DNA from: Croceibacterium_B sp035470785
Lineage (GTDB): Bacteria > Pseudomonadota > Alphaproteobacteria > Sphingomonadales > Sphingomonadaceae
DNA: 64,000 bases
Reading direction: 5' to 3'
Assembly: GCA_035470785.1 (NCBI GenBank)
Contig: DATIQN010000016.1
Span: 1 to 64,000 of the forward strand
Each line of letters starts with the position of its first letter. Position 1 is the stretch's first letter. The notes beneath the pieces were generated by a model. That model saw only the letters and a program-made list of their open reading frames with translations, was not told where the DNA came from and did no database searches. The translations under genes were made by a program, and so were the position numbers. This document shows positions 42,005 through 49,228 of this stretch, piece by piece.

Positions 42005-42019
42005 GTTCGCTTTATGTTC
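42005..42019. promoter_or_regulatory. LexA box of the imuA-imuB operon
   Basis: GTTC-GCTTTAT-GTTC, exact match to GTTC-N7-GTTC, 19 bases before the imuA start codon. The divergent PPOX gene starts 77 bases to the other side. Confidence 0.88.
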
Positions 42020-42050
42020 CTGCCTGGAGCGATTCGCAATCGCTTCCGCC

Positions 42051-42075
42051 GGAACCGCGAGGAAGCCTCGTCGTT
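42051..42075 (+). promoter_or_regulatory. Candidate EcfG (general stress sigma) promoter
   Basis: GGAAC (42051-42055), a 16-base spacer and CGTT (42072-42075), the -35/-10 pattern of EcfG-dependent promoters in alphaproteobacteria. The start codon of the stress gene is 20 bases further. Confidence 0.6.
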
Positions 42076-42095
42076 CGACAGGAAAGGAGCCGAAA

Positions 42096-42578
42096 ATGAG
42101 CGACGACCGCCAACGCGACGAGGAATTGAAGCAACAATTCTGGGAATCGCTCGCCGACAGCCCCTACCTGTTCCTCCAGCTCGACAGCGATCCGCACACC
42201 GCCGTGCCTATGACCGCCGCGCTCGACGAGAACGCCAAGGGCGCGATCTGGTTCTATACCGGCCGCGACCACGCCTTCGCCCGCGGCGTCCCGGCCACCG
42301 CAACCTTTGCCGGCAAGGACCACGAGGTGTTCGCCCGCTTCAAGGGCACGCTGAGCGAAGAAACCAGCCGCGAGCGTCTCGACAAGCAATGGAGCAACTT
42401 CGTCGAAGCCTATTTCCCGCGCGGCAAGGACGATCCCAACCTGCTGATGCTGCGGATGGACCTGGCCGATGCCGAGATCTGGACCACCGACGTCGGCCTC
42501 GCGACCACGGTCAGGATGGCGCTGGGCCGTGATGTCCGCGAGGAAACCCGCGAGCAGCACACGAAAACCGCCCTCTAG
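42096..42578 (+). CDS. Pyridoxamine 5'-phosphate oxidase-like general stress protein
   Basis: 160 residues, a split-barrel flavin-binding fold of the general stress protein 26 type: YLFLQLDSDPHTAVPMTAALDENAKGAIWFYTG, HEVFARFKGTLSEE, NFVEAYFPRGKDDPNLLMLRMDLADAEIW. Such proteins bind FMN or related cofactors and rise under stress; no enzymatic activity is known. The ATG at 42096 follows AAAGGAG. Its candidate EcfG promoter sits just upstream, and it converges on a DUF2383 stress-type gene. Confidence 0.88.
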   Translation: MSDDRQRDEELKQQFWESLADSPYLFLQLDSDPHTAVPMTAALDENAKGAIWFYTGRDHAFARGVPATATFAGKDHEVFARFKGTLSEETSRERLDKQWSNFVEAYFPRGKDDPNLLMLRMDLADAEIWTTDVGLATTVRMALGRDVREETREQHTKTAL

Positions 42579-42606
42579 GCGGCAAGAAGCGCGTTCGTCA
42601 CGCGCA

Positions 42607-42632
42607 GGGGCCGCCTCCCGGGAGGCGGCCCC
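42607..42632. terminator. Palindromic terminator between two convergent stress genes
   Basis: A perfect 26-base palindrome (13-bp arms of GGGGCCGCCTCCC) followed by GTTTCGT; serves both directions, 28 bases after the PPOX gene and 22 bases beyond the DUF2383 stop. Confidence 0.75.
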
Positions 42633-42654
42633 GTTTCGTATCACAGCGGCGCCC

Positions 42655-43104
42655 TTAATCGGCCATCGCGTGCTTCATCCCGCTGGCCCGGTCGTGGCCC
42701 TTGCGGATAGAGGCGAAGCTCTTCTCGAGCACGCCGCGAGTGCCGGCGCTGATCTCGTCGTTCTTCAGCGCCGCCTCGAACTTGGTCTTGATGTAGTCCT
42801 CGCCGCGCTCGACTTCGTTGACCACGGCCTTCTCGTCGCGGCCAGTGATCGCCGCCTTCAGGTCGAGCCAGCCACGATGGGCAGCACCGGCCGTCGAGCT
42901 GTCGGTCTCCGGATCGCCGCCCAGCGAGCGAACGTGGGCCTGCAGGTCCGCAGCGACCCGGCTGCGCTCTTCCGACATCTCGCGGAAGAACTGCTGGTGG
43001 GTGGAGTTCTCGCTGTTCTCGGCTGCGTCGGCATAGCCCTTCACGCTGTCGAGCGTCGTGGCGATAAGCGTGTTGGTGACGGTGACGTCGTGTGAATTGT
43101 CCAT
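42655..43104 (-). CDS. PA2169-family four-helix-bundle protein (DUF2383)
   Basis: 149 residues predicted as a ferritin-like four-helix bundle: NTLIATTLDSVKGYADAAENSENSTHQQFFREMSEERSRVAADLQAHVRSLGG, then TAGAAHRGWLDLKAAITG and a third/fourth helix pair. The family has unknown function and is common among stress-induced genes of this group. It converges on the PPOX stress gene. The upstream region has GGAAC but only a poor CGCT partner for an EcfG promoter. Confidence 0.85.
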   Translation of the reverse strand: MDNSHDVTVTNTLIATTLDSVKGYADAAENSENSTHQQFFREMSEERSRVAADLQAHVRSLGGDPETDSSTAGAAHRGWLDLKAAITGRDEKAVVNEVERGEDYIKTKFEAALKNDEISAGTRGVLEKSFASIRKGHDRASGMKHAMAD

Positions 43105-43196
43105 GGGTCCTCGCTTGGGTTGGTGTCACCCGCAAGCGAAGATCGGCGCCTTATGTTCCTGCAAACAGAGAGCAATTCGGCGAAGCGCCCGCTGGC

Positions 43197-44489
43197 TCAG
43201 TCCATCCACTGCACGTCGGCGCCGAGCGCGACGAAGTTGTCGATGAAGTTCGGGTGCGCACGGCGGATCGGGTCGGCATCGAGGATCGTCGATTCGCCCT
43301 GGATCGAGCTCGCCACCATTAGCAGCGCGATAGCGACCCGGATGATATACGGGCTGGTCACCGTCGCCGGCGCAAGTTCCTCGCCGCCGAACGTGATCAG
43401 GCGGTGCGGATCGCACAACAGCGTGTGCCCGCCGAACAGCGACAGCTCGGTGTGCCAGGTCAGCCCGCCTTCGTAGACCTTGTTCCAGAACATCGTCTGT
43501 CCCTCGGCCTTGACGCCGAGCGCGATGAAGATCGGCAGCAGGTCGGCCGGGATATACGGCCACGGGGCCGCCTCGACCTTCGTGATCAGGTGCGAGGTGA
43601 AATTCTCGCGCACCTTGAGCCGCTCGGGCGCAGCCAAGCGCGACCAGCCGTTCTCGTGCACGACGTCGGCGCCGAACTTGCCGAAAGTGCGGTCGATCAG
43701 GTCGAAATGTTCAGGGCAGCCGTTGCGCACCGAAATATCGCCGCCGGTCACCGCCGCCAGCGCGAGGAAGGTGGCAATCTCGTGGAAATCGTCGTTGAAG
43801 GTATAGTCCGCCCCGCGAAGCTTTTCGCCGCCCTCGACCGAGACCATCGAGGTTCCCTTGCCGATGATTGTGGCACCGCAAAGCTGCAGGAAGTCGCACA
43901 TCTCCTGCACATGCGGCTCGCACGCAGCGTTGACTATCTGCGAGGTGCCTTTGACCGTCAGCGCGCTTAAAATGAAGTTCTCGGTCGTCGTCACCGAAGC
44001 GTACTCGAGCCACATCCGCGCCGCCTGGCCCTTGCCGGTGACGCGAAAGACGATCTCGTGCCCCGCCTGGCTGACTTCGGCGCCGAATGCGCGGAACACC
44101 TCGACGTGCGGATCGATCTCGCGCGCACCGAGTGTGCAGCCCTTGACCTCGTGCTCGAGCCGGGCCTCGCCGAGGCGAAGCAGCAGGCCGGGAATCATCA
44201 TTATCGAGGCGCGCATCGCCTGAGGCAGCGTCGCCCGCGCGCCGGCGGGAATCGTCGAGTGGTCGATCGTCAGCACCTTGTCGGCACGATCCCAGTCGAC
44301 CGTCGACCCGAGCTCGCCGAAGAAGCGCACGATCCGCTCGACGTCGGTGATTTCGGGCACGTTGCGCAAGCGGACGGGAGCGTCGGTGAGCAGCGTCGCA
44401 CAGAGCACCGGCAGTACCGCGTTCTTGTTGGCCGAGGGCTCGATCCGGCCGGTCAGCCGGCGGCCGCCGCGCACCAGCAGCGAACTCAT
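43197..44489 (-). CDS. UDP-N-acetylglucosamine 1-carboxyvinyltransferase (MurA-like, divergent)
   Basis: 430 residues with the two-domain EPT fold. Family landmarks: the Lys-Asn pair in EPSANKNAVLP (residues 22-23), the catalytic cysteine in VKGCTLGAREIDPHVE (Cys118), MRASIMMIPGLLLR, and AVTGGDISVRNGCPEHFDL. MurA transfers enolpyruvate to UDP-GlcNAc, the first committed step of peptidoglycan synthesis. Several positions usually invariant are altered (SANKN in place of SGAKN; TTTENFILSALT), so it may be a second, specialised MurA rather than the housekeeping one. 23 bases downstream of folE. Confidence 0.85.
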   Translation of the reverse strand: MSSLLVRGGRRLTGRIEPSANKNAVLPVLCATLLTDAPVRLRNVPEITDVERIVRFFGELGSTVDWDRADKVLTIDHSTIPAGARATLPQAMRASIMMIPGLLLRLGEARLEHEVKGCTLGAREIDPHVEVFRAFGAEVSQAGHEIVFRVTGKGQAARMWLEYASVTTTENFILSALTVKGTSQIVNAACEPHVQEMCDFLQLCGATIIGKGTSMVSVEGGEKLRGADYTFNDDFHEIATFLALAAVTGGDISVRNGCPEHFDLIDRTFGKFGADVVHENGWSRLAAPERLKVRENFTSHLITKVEAAPWPYIPADLLPIFIALGVKAEGQTMFWNKVYEGGLTWHTELSLFGGHTLLCDPHRLITFGGEELAPATVTSPYIIRVAIALLMVASSIQGESTILDADPIRRAHPNFIDNFVALGADVQWMD

Positions 44490-44512
44490 TGCGTCATGTC
44501 CCTAATGTCCCC

Positions 44513-45121
44513 TCAATAGCCCATCAGCTTCAGCACTTCCTCACGGCTGCGCTGGTCACTGCGGAAAATTCCCATCACCCGGCTGGTGATCATGGTCACG
44601 CCGGGAGTGCGCACGCCGCGCGCGGTCATGCACGCATGGCTGGCATCAATCACCACCGCAACACCCCGCGGCTTGAGATTGTCCCAGATGCACTGGGCGA
44701 CTTCGGCGGTGAGCTTCTCCTGGATTTGCAGCCGCCGGGCATAGCCATGCAGCACGCGGGCGAGCTTGGAGATCCCGACCACATGATCGGTCGGCAGGTA
44801 GGCGATAGCCGCCTTGCCGATGATGGGGGCCATGTGGTGTTCGCAATGGCTCTGGAACGGAATGTCTTTGAGAAGCACGATCTCGTCGTAGCCGCCAACT
44901 TCCTCGAACACGCGCGAAAGATGCGCCGCGGGGTCCTCGGTATAGCCGTGGCAGTATTCCTTCCACGCGCGCGCTACGCGCGAGGGCGTGTCGACTAGGC
45001 CTTCGCGGGTCGGGTCGTCGCCCGCCCAGCGGATTAGCGTGCGGATCGCTTCCTGCACATTCTCTGGGACCGGCGGCTTGCCGCGCGGATCGTCTTCGTC
45101 AGGACCTACCAGGCTGCTCAT
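44513..45121 (-). CDS. folE: GTP cyclohydrolase I
   Basis: 202 residues, FolE type I: DTPSRVARAWKEYCHGY, the zinc site SHCEHH (Cys93, His95/96) with the second Cys in SHACMTARGV, and LARVLHGYARRLQIQEKLT. It converts GTP to dihydroneopterin triphosphate, the entry to folate and related pterins. Sits between the hemerythrin gene and murA-like gene on the minus strand. Confidence 0.96.
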   Translation of the reverse strand: MSSLVGPDEDDPRGKPPVPENVQEAIRTLIRWAGDDPTREGLVDTPSRVARAWKEYCHGYTEDPAAHLSRVFEEVGGYDEIVLLKDIPFQSHCEHHMAPIIGKAAIAYLPTDHVVGISKLARVLHGYARRLQIQEKLTAEVAQCIWDNLKPRGVAVVIDASHACMTARGVRTPGVTMITSRVMGIFRSDQRSREEVLKLMGY

Positions 45122-45206
45122 CGGCGCCTTTCCGTTTCGTGCGCCATCGCGCGCTCGCGCGGGCTAATAGGCTGGCGAAACGGAAAAGGCCACGCCTGCC
45201 GCAACG

Positions 45207-45698
45207 CTAGGCTTTAGCGTCCTCGAGCAATTCGGGAGTGGGCTCGGCTTCGGCGCATTCCGCCTTTTTGCGTCGCTCGAACACTTCGCGCATATGCGCC
45301 TCATCTTCGGCAGTGAGGTGCTCCGCGTAGTCGGGGAAGGTCTCCGACTCCTCTTCGTCGATGTGATGGAGGTAACGCTCGTTCAGTGTCCTGAACTTGG
45401 TCATCCACGCGCCGGACGACATCGGCGTCGCCGCCAGGTCGTTGAGCAGTTCCTCGATTTCCTTGTGCTCGGCGACCGAGTGACGGGTTTCGTCGGTGGT
45501 CTCGGGCTTGCGCATCATGGTCGAATGGAGCGCCTGCTCCTCCGCCGCGGCGTGACTCTTGATTTCCCGGTCCAGGCGTTCGAACAGCTCGGCGCGCTCT
45601 TCGCTATCGCCTTGGGTTTCCCCGAGCGCGTCGAGCAGGTCACGATGCAATTCGTGATCCATGATCAGCCTTCCGAAGATGTCGTAACTGGAAGTCAT
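45207..45698 (-). CDS. Hemerythrin (HHE) domain protein
   Basis: 163 residues, four helices with the iron-ligand pattern of hemerythrin-like proteins: MDHELHRDLLDAL, IKSHAAAEEQAL, SVAEHKEIEELL and HHIDEEESETFPDYAEHL. Such proteins bind a di-iron centre and are linked to oxygen, iron or oxidative/nitrosative stress. The ATG at 45698 follows AGGAG. A candidate EcfG promoter 32 bases upstream supports a stress role. Confidence 0.9.
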   Translation of the reverse strand: MTSSYDIFGRLIMDHELHRDLLDALGETQGDSEERAELFERLDREIKSHAAAEEQALHSTMMRKPETTDETRHSVAEHKEIEELLNDLAATPMSSGAWMTKFRTLNERYLHHIDEEESETFPDYAEHLTAEDEAHMREVFERRKKAECAEAEPTPELLEDAKA

Positions 45699-45729
45699 TA
45701 CGTGCTCCTGTGTACCTATTCATGGACTG

Positions 45730-45754
45730 AACAGGCGAACGGACGCACGGTTCC
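45730..45754 (-). promoter_or_regulatory. Candidate EcfG promoter of the hemerythrin gene
   Basis: On the minus strand GGAAC (45754-45750), 16 bases, then TGTT (45733-45730); the core GTT is kept while the first base of CGTT is changed. It would start transcription about 25 bases before the gene. Confidence 0.45.
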
Positions 45755-45801
45755 GCTTCGCAGGCGCTGGCGGCGGCCAGGCGACGCGCCATATTGGCTA
45801 C

Positions 45802-46200
45802 ATGATCACACGCCGAGACGATACGCCCGCGGCGATGGAGGCGATGGCTCGGGCGGCCCTTCGCGCCTTGCCCCCACGATTTCGCGATCGCTTGACTGAT
45901 GTGGTCGTAAGAGTGGAAGAATTCGCCACACGCGAGCAACTCGCCTCGGTCGGGCTCGAGAATCGGTGGGATATCAGCGGCCTTTACGAAGGTCGCCCCC
46001 TGTCGCAACGTTCCATCTGGGACGCCGACGAGATGCCGGCGATCGTCACGCTTTTCCGCCAGCCGCTGTTGCTTGAGTGGCGAACCACCGGCGTTCAGCT
46101 TGAGGATCTCGTGACCCACGTTGTGGTCCACGAGATCGGCCATCACTTCGGCTTCAGCGACGACACGATGGAGCGCCTTGAAGACGGCGAGGATTTCTAG
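45802..46200 (+). CDS. Metallopeptidase family protein (zincin)
   Basis: 132 residues, one domain. The zinc-binding HEIGHHFGFSDD motif (His, Glu, His plus distal Asp) lies at about residues 113-124, preceded by VTHVVVHE; the start resembles the family's PPRFRDRLTDVVVRVEEFA. It is a short cytoplasmic minigluzincin-like protease of unknown substrate (DUF1025-type). It ends 5 bases before the tRNA-Arg gene on the other strand. Confidence 0.87.
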   Translation: MITRRDDTPAAMEAMARAALRALPPRFRDRLTDVVVRVEEFATREQLASVGLENRWDISGLYEGRPLSQRSIWDADEMPAIVTLFRQPLLLEWRTTGVQLEDLVTHVVVHEIGHHFGFSDDTMERLEDGEDF

Positions 46201-46205
46201 AGTAT

Positions 46206-46282
46206 TGGCGCGCCCGGAAGGATTCGAACCTCCGGCCCCCAGATTCGTAGTCTGGTGCTCTATCCAGCTGAGCTACGGGCGC
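46206..46282 (-). tRNA. tRNA-Arg (anticodon ACG)
   Basis: 77 bases with encoded CCA. Acceptor GCGCCCG/CGGGCGC; anticodon loop CTACGAA gives ACG (complement at 46246-46248), which as inosine reads CGU, CGC and CGA; T loop GGTTCGAATCC. Confidence 0.96.
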
Positions 46283-46325
46283 TTGGAGGGCGCCACATAG
46301 GGGGGCGTCCCAGCCTTGGCAATCC

Positions 46326-46733
46326 CTAGCGAAGGCCGTTGAGCAATGCCCGGTCGATCGCCGCCATCGGCAATGCGCTGGCCTCGGCGGGAGTGAACCA
46401 GCCCCATTCCTGGCCTTCGCGCGATTGCGGTTCGCCGTCCCACGTCGGGCAGTCGTAAAGAATCAGGACAATCGCCGATTGGTCGCCTTGGCCGGGATCG
46501 TCGGCGAAGCCGGCCGGCGCCATCGCACTGGGATCGAGCATCAGTCCCAGCTCCTCGCCAATCTCGCGAAGCAAGGCAAAGCGCGGATTTTCCCCGGTTT
46601 CAACCTTCCCGCCAGGGAACTCCCACTGTCCGGCATGCGGCTTGCCGAGTTGGGCCTGCTGCAAGAGCAGTCGTCCATCGCCGTTGCGAATGACGGCTGC
46701 GACGACCAGCAGCGATGTCGGATTCTTTTCCAA
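46326..46733 (-). CDS. mutT: MutT-type 8-oxo-dGTP diphosphatase (Nudix)
   Basis: 135 residues with an intact Nudix box: GGKVETGENPRFALLREIGEELG (G, E, REIGEE residues in place), preceded by HAGQWEFPGG typical of MutT. It hydrolyses 8-oxo-dGTP and so prevents A:C-type transversions. Downstream on its strand is tRNA-Arg; divergent from the first pilin gene. Confidence 0.93.
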   Translation of the reverse strand: MEKNPTSLLVVAAVIRNGDGRLLLQQAQLGKPHAGQWEFPGGKVETGENPRFALLREIGEELGLMLDPSAMAPAGFADDPGQGDQSAIVLILYDCPTWDGEPQSREGQEWGWFTPAEASALPMAAIDRALLNGLR

Positions 46734-46814
46734 ACCGTCCCAACCTTTGAACTATTTCTTAACGCTGACGTGCCACAGCCACTCACTGGCACCATGATCG
46801 GGGGATCGGAAGCC

Positions 46815-47000
46815 ATGAAGTTGTTGTCGATCTTTCAAGGCATCGTTGCCGACAATCGCGGCGCAACCGCGATTGAATACGGACTGATCCTGGCCTTGGT
46901 GTTTCTTGCCATGGTGGGCGCCCTCCAGGCGTTCGGGAGTGAAGTCACCACGATGTTCAACGACGTCTCGTCGACCTCCGTGTCGGCGATGCAGGGTTGA
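46815..47000 (+). CDS. Flp/Fap-type pilin (first copy)
   Basis: 61 residues. A short basic leader (MKLLSIFQGIVADNRG) is followed by the prepilin peptidase site NRG-ATAIEYGLI and one membrane helix, the standard Flp pilin plan with Glu5 and Tyr6 of the mature part. Start at the ATG 46815; an ATG at 46794 could add seven residues. No tad/cpa secretion genes or prepilin peptidase are in the window. Confidence 0.88.
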   Translation: MKLLSIFQGIVADNRGATAIEYGLILALVFLAMVGALQAFGSEVTTMFNDVSSTSVSAMQG

Positions 47001-47133
47001 AGTAGCGAGTACGGGTAAACCGAAGCACGACGAGTTAGGAAATTTTCAACACATCGCTTCTAATCCCGAAATTGCTTGATCCAATAGACAGGGGGTCGAG
47101 CCGGGTACCGAAGACTGAACCAGGAGACTGACC

Positions 47134-47301
47134 ATGAAGTTTTTCAAGAACCTGCTTCGTGACGAAGCTGGCGCGACCGCCATTGAATACGGCCTCATTG
47201 CCGCTCTGATCGCCGTTGCCGCGATCACCGCGATGCAGGGCCTGGGCAGCCAGCTCTCGACGACCTTCAACAAGGTCACCACGACGATGGCGGGCGCTTA
47301 A
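47134..47301 (+). CDS. Flp/Fap-type pilin (second copy)
   Basis: 55 residues: leader MKFFKNLLRDEAG, cleavage before ATAIEYGLIAALIAV, one membrane helix, ending TTTMAGA. CAGGAG lies 7 bases upstream of the ATG. It is a paralogue of the pilin 133 bases upstream, with a more typical size, and is followed by a good terminator. The spacer between the two carries a possible own promoter. Confidence 0.9.
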   Translation: MKFFKNLLRDEAGATAIEYGLIAALIAVAAITAMQGLGSQLSTTFNKVTTTMAGA

Positions 47302-47329
47302 TCGGCTTTCCCATCTGGATAAAGAAACG

Positions 47330-47358
47330 GGGCGGCAGGGAAACTTGCCGCCCTTTTT
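47330..47358 (+). terminator. Terminator after the second pilin
   Basis: GGGCGGCA (47330-47337) pairs with TGCCGCCC (47346-47353) and TTTTT follows. It lies between the pilin and the convergent accA stop. Confidence 0.88.
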
Positions 47359-47361
47359 CGT

Positions 47362-48336
47362 TTACACTCGCTCGCGCCGCTTGGGGCGGCGCCGTTCGCC
47401 CATCGCCAGGAAGCGATCTTCGCGAAGGCGCCGGAGCTGCTTGGCGGATTTTCCCGAAAGCCCCTCCAGCTCCTCCGACAGCGCATCGCCCAGCGCATGG
47501 GCCGCCCCCGCGGGATCGCGGTGCGCGCCTCCGACGGGCTCCTTGACGATCCGGTCGATCACGCCGAGTTCGGCGAGATCCTGCGCAGTGATCTTCATCG
47601 ACTCGGCAGCTTGCGGGGCCTTTTCGGCGGTGCGCCAGAGTATCGAGGCGCAACCTTCGGGCGAAATCACCGAATAGACCGCGTGCTCCAGCATCAAGAC
47701 CCGCTCGGCGCTGGCTAGGGCCACCGCGCCGCCCGAGCCGCCCTCGCCCACAATCGTCGCCACCATCGGCGTCGGCAGCGCTAGGCACGCTTCGGTCGAG
47801 CGAGCGATCGCCTCCGCCTGTCCACGCTCCTCGGCCTCGATGCCTGGAAACGCACCCGACGTGTCGACCAATGTCACGACGGGCAGACCGAACCGCCCGG
47901 CAATGTCCATCAGCCGGATCGCCTTCCGGTAGCCTTCCGGCTTGCCCATCCCGAAGTTGTGCTTGATCCGGCTCTGCGTGTCGTTGCCCTTTTCGTGACC
48001 GATCAGCATGATCTTTCGGCCGCGAAACGTTGCAAAGCCGCCGAGGATGGCCTCGTCCTCACCAAACAGTCGGTCACCGCCTAGAGGAACGAACTCATCG
48101 AACATCAGCGCGACATAGTCGGTGAAGTGCGGCCGCATCGGATGCCGGGCCACCTGTGTCTTTTGCCACGGAGTTAGCGCACCGTAAGTGCTGGCCAGCA
48201 AGTCCGCGCCTTTTGCCTCAAGGCGCTTGAGCTCGGTCGAGATGTCGACCTCGCCGTCAGCGGAGGCCGTTTTCAGCTCGGCGATGCGCGCTTCGAGCGC
48301 CGCAACCGGCTTCTCGAATTCGAGATAGGAAACCAT
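47362..48336 (-). CDS. accA: Acetyl-CoA carboxylase carboxyltransferase subunit alpha
   Basis: 324 residues. Family features: start YLEFEKPVAALEARIAEL, IMLIGHEKGNDTQSRIKHNFGMGKPEGYRKA, LVDTSGAFPGIEAEERGQAEAIA and GEGGSGGAVALASAERVLMLEHAVYSVISPEGCASILW with the oxyanion glycines. It transfers carboxyl from biotin to acetyl-CoA with AccD. It begins 9 bases after xerD, an alphaproteobacterial pairing. Confidence 0.97.
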   Translation of the reverse strand: MVSYLEFEKPVAALEARIAELKTASADGEVDISTELKRLEAKGADLLASTYGALTPWQKTQVARHPMRPHFTDYVALMFDEFVPLGGDRLFGEDEAILGGFATFRGRKIMLIGHEKGNDTQSRIKHNFGMGKPEGYRKAIRLMDIAGRFGLPVVTLVDTSGAFPGIEAEERGQAEAIARSTEACLALPTPMVATIVGEGGSGGAVALASAERVLMLEHAVYSVISPEGCASILWRTAEKAPQAAESMKITAQDLAELGVIDRIVKEPVGGAHRDPAGAAHALGDALSEELEGLSGKSAKQLRRLREDRFLAMGERRRPKRRERV

Positions 48337-48345
48337 GGCGCCGGG

Positions 48346-49194
48346 CTAGTCGGCTCGGTGCCGTTCGGCAAGGGGATGGCGCTCATTGACTAGTGCCACC
48401 AGCCGCGCGGCATCGACATGGGTATAGATCTGCGTGGTGGCGATGTCGGCATGACCAAGCAGCGTTTGCAACACCCGCAAGTCCGCGCCGCCTTCCAGCA
48501 AATGCGTGGCAAAGGCATGGCGCAGCACGTGCGGGCTCAATTTGGCGGGATCAAGACCGGCGCGCGCCGCGAGCTCTTTCAGCAGCTGGAACAAGCGCAC
48601 GCGCGAGAGGTGCTTGCTGCGCGATGGGAACAGGAACTTGCCTCCCGTAGTCCGCACCGCAAGCCACCGCGAAAGTGCCTGACGCGCCCTGCCCGAGACC
48701 GGCACCATTCGCTGCTGTCCACCTTTGCCGGTGATCGTTAGGAACGGAGCGTCGCGCGGTACTGCTGCCAGCGGTAGCGAAACGAGCTCGGTCGCGCGCA
48801 AGCCGGAGCCGTAAAGTAATTCGACAAGCGTCAGCAGCCGCACCGCCGCGGGCCGGTCGCTCTTCGCCTCGAGTTCGGCGCGGACGAACAGCGCTTCGAC
48901 ATCCTTGTGCGAGAGGATCTTCGGCAAGGGACGTCTCGTGGCGGGACGCGGTAATGCCGGCGAGGGATCGTCGTCACGCTCGCCCTCATCGAGCAGGAAG
49001 CCGTAGAACTGGCGCAGCGCAGACGCCTTGCGGGCAACAGTGGATGGCGCCAGATCGGCCCAGCTGTTGCCGAGCTTCGCCAGATCGTCGCGCGAGACCA
49101 GCGCCAACTCACCTAGCAGGCTTTCTGCGCCTTCGAGATCGCGTCGATAGGCCAGGAGCGTGTTGGTTGCGGCCCCCCGCTCGGCGGCGAGCAT
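48346..49194 (-). CDS. xerD: Tyrosine recombinase XerD-like
   Basis: 282 residues from the ATG at 49194. SAM-like N-terminal domain, then the catalytic domain with Arg in GSGLRATELVSL, Lys in TITGKGGQQR, HxxR in SPHVLRHAFATHLL, His in LGHADI and Tyr in TTQIYTHVD. XerCD resolve chromosome dimers at dif. The family similarity seems to extend upstream of the ATG (about 22 open codons, including IDSFLKMLAAERGAATN) where no ATG, GTG, TTG or CTG exists, so either the true start is unusual or the first helix is lost. Confidence 0.9.
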   Translation of the reverse strand: MLAAERGAATNTLLAYRRDLEGAESLLGELALVSRDDLAKLGNSWADLAPSTVARKASALRQFYGFLLDEGERDDDPSPALPRPATRRPLPKILSHKDVEALFVRAELEAKSDRPAAVRLLTLVELLYGSGLRATELVSLPLAAVPRDAPFLTITGKGGQQRMVPVSGRARQALSRWLAVRTTGGKFLFPSRSKHLSRVRLFQLLKELAARAGLDPAKLSPHVLRHAFATHLLEGGADLRVLQTLLGHADIATTQIYTHVDAARLVALVNERHPLAERHRAD

Positions 49195-49228
49195 CTTGAG
49201 GAAGGAATCGATCGCGGCGCTGATCGGA

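Noticed and set aside
43105..43160. EcfG promoter before the DUF2383 gene
   Set aside because: GGAAC is present at 43159-43155 but the -10 would be CGCT (or GCTT), too far from CGTT to support.
46425..46814. Upstream extension of the first pilin frame
   Set aside because: It runs antisense through mutT and would put 100+ residues before the prepilin leader; the family begins at about 46815.
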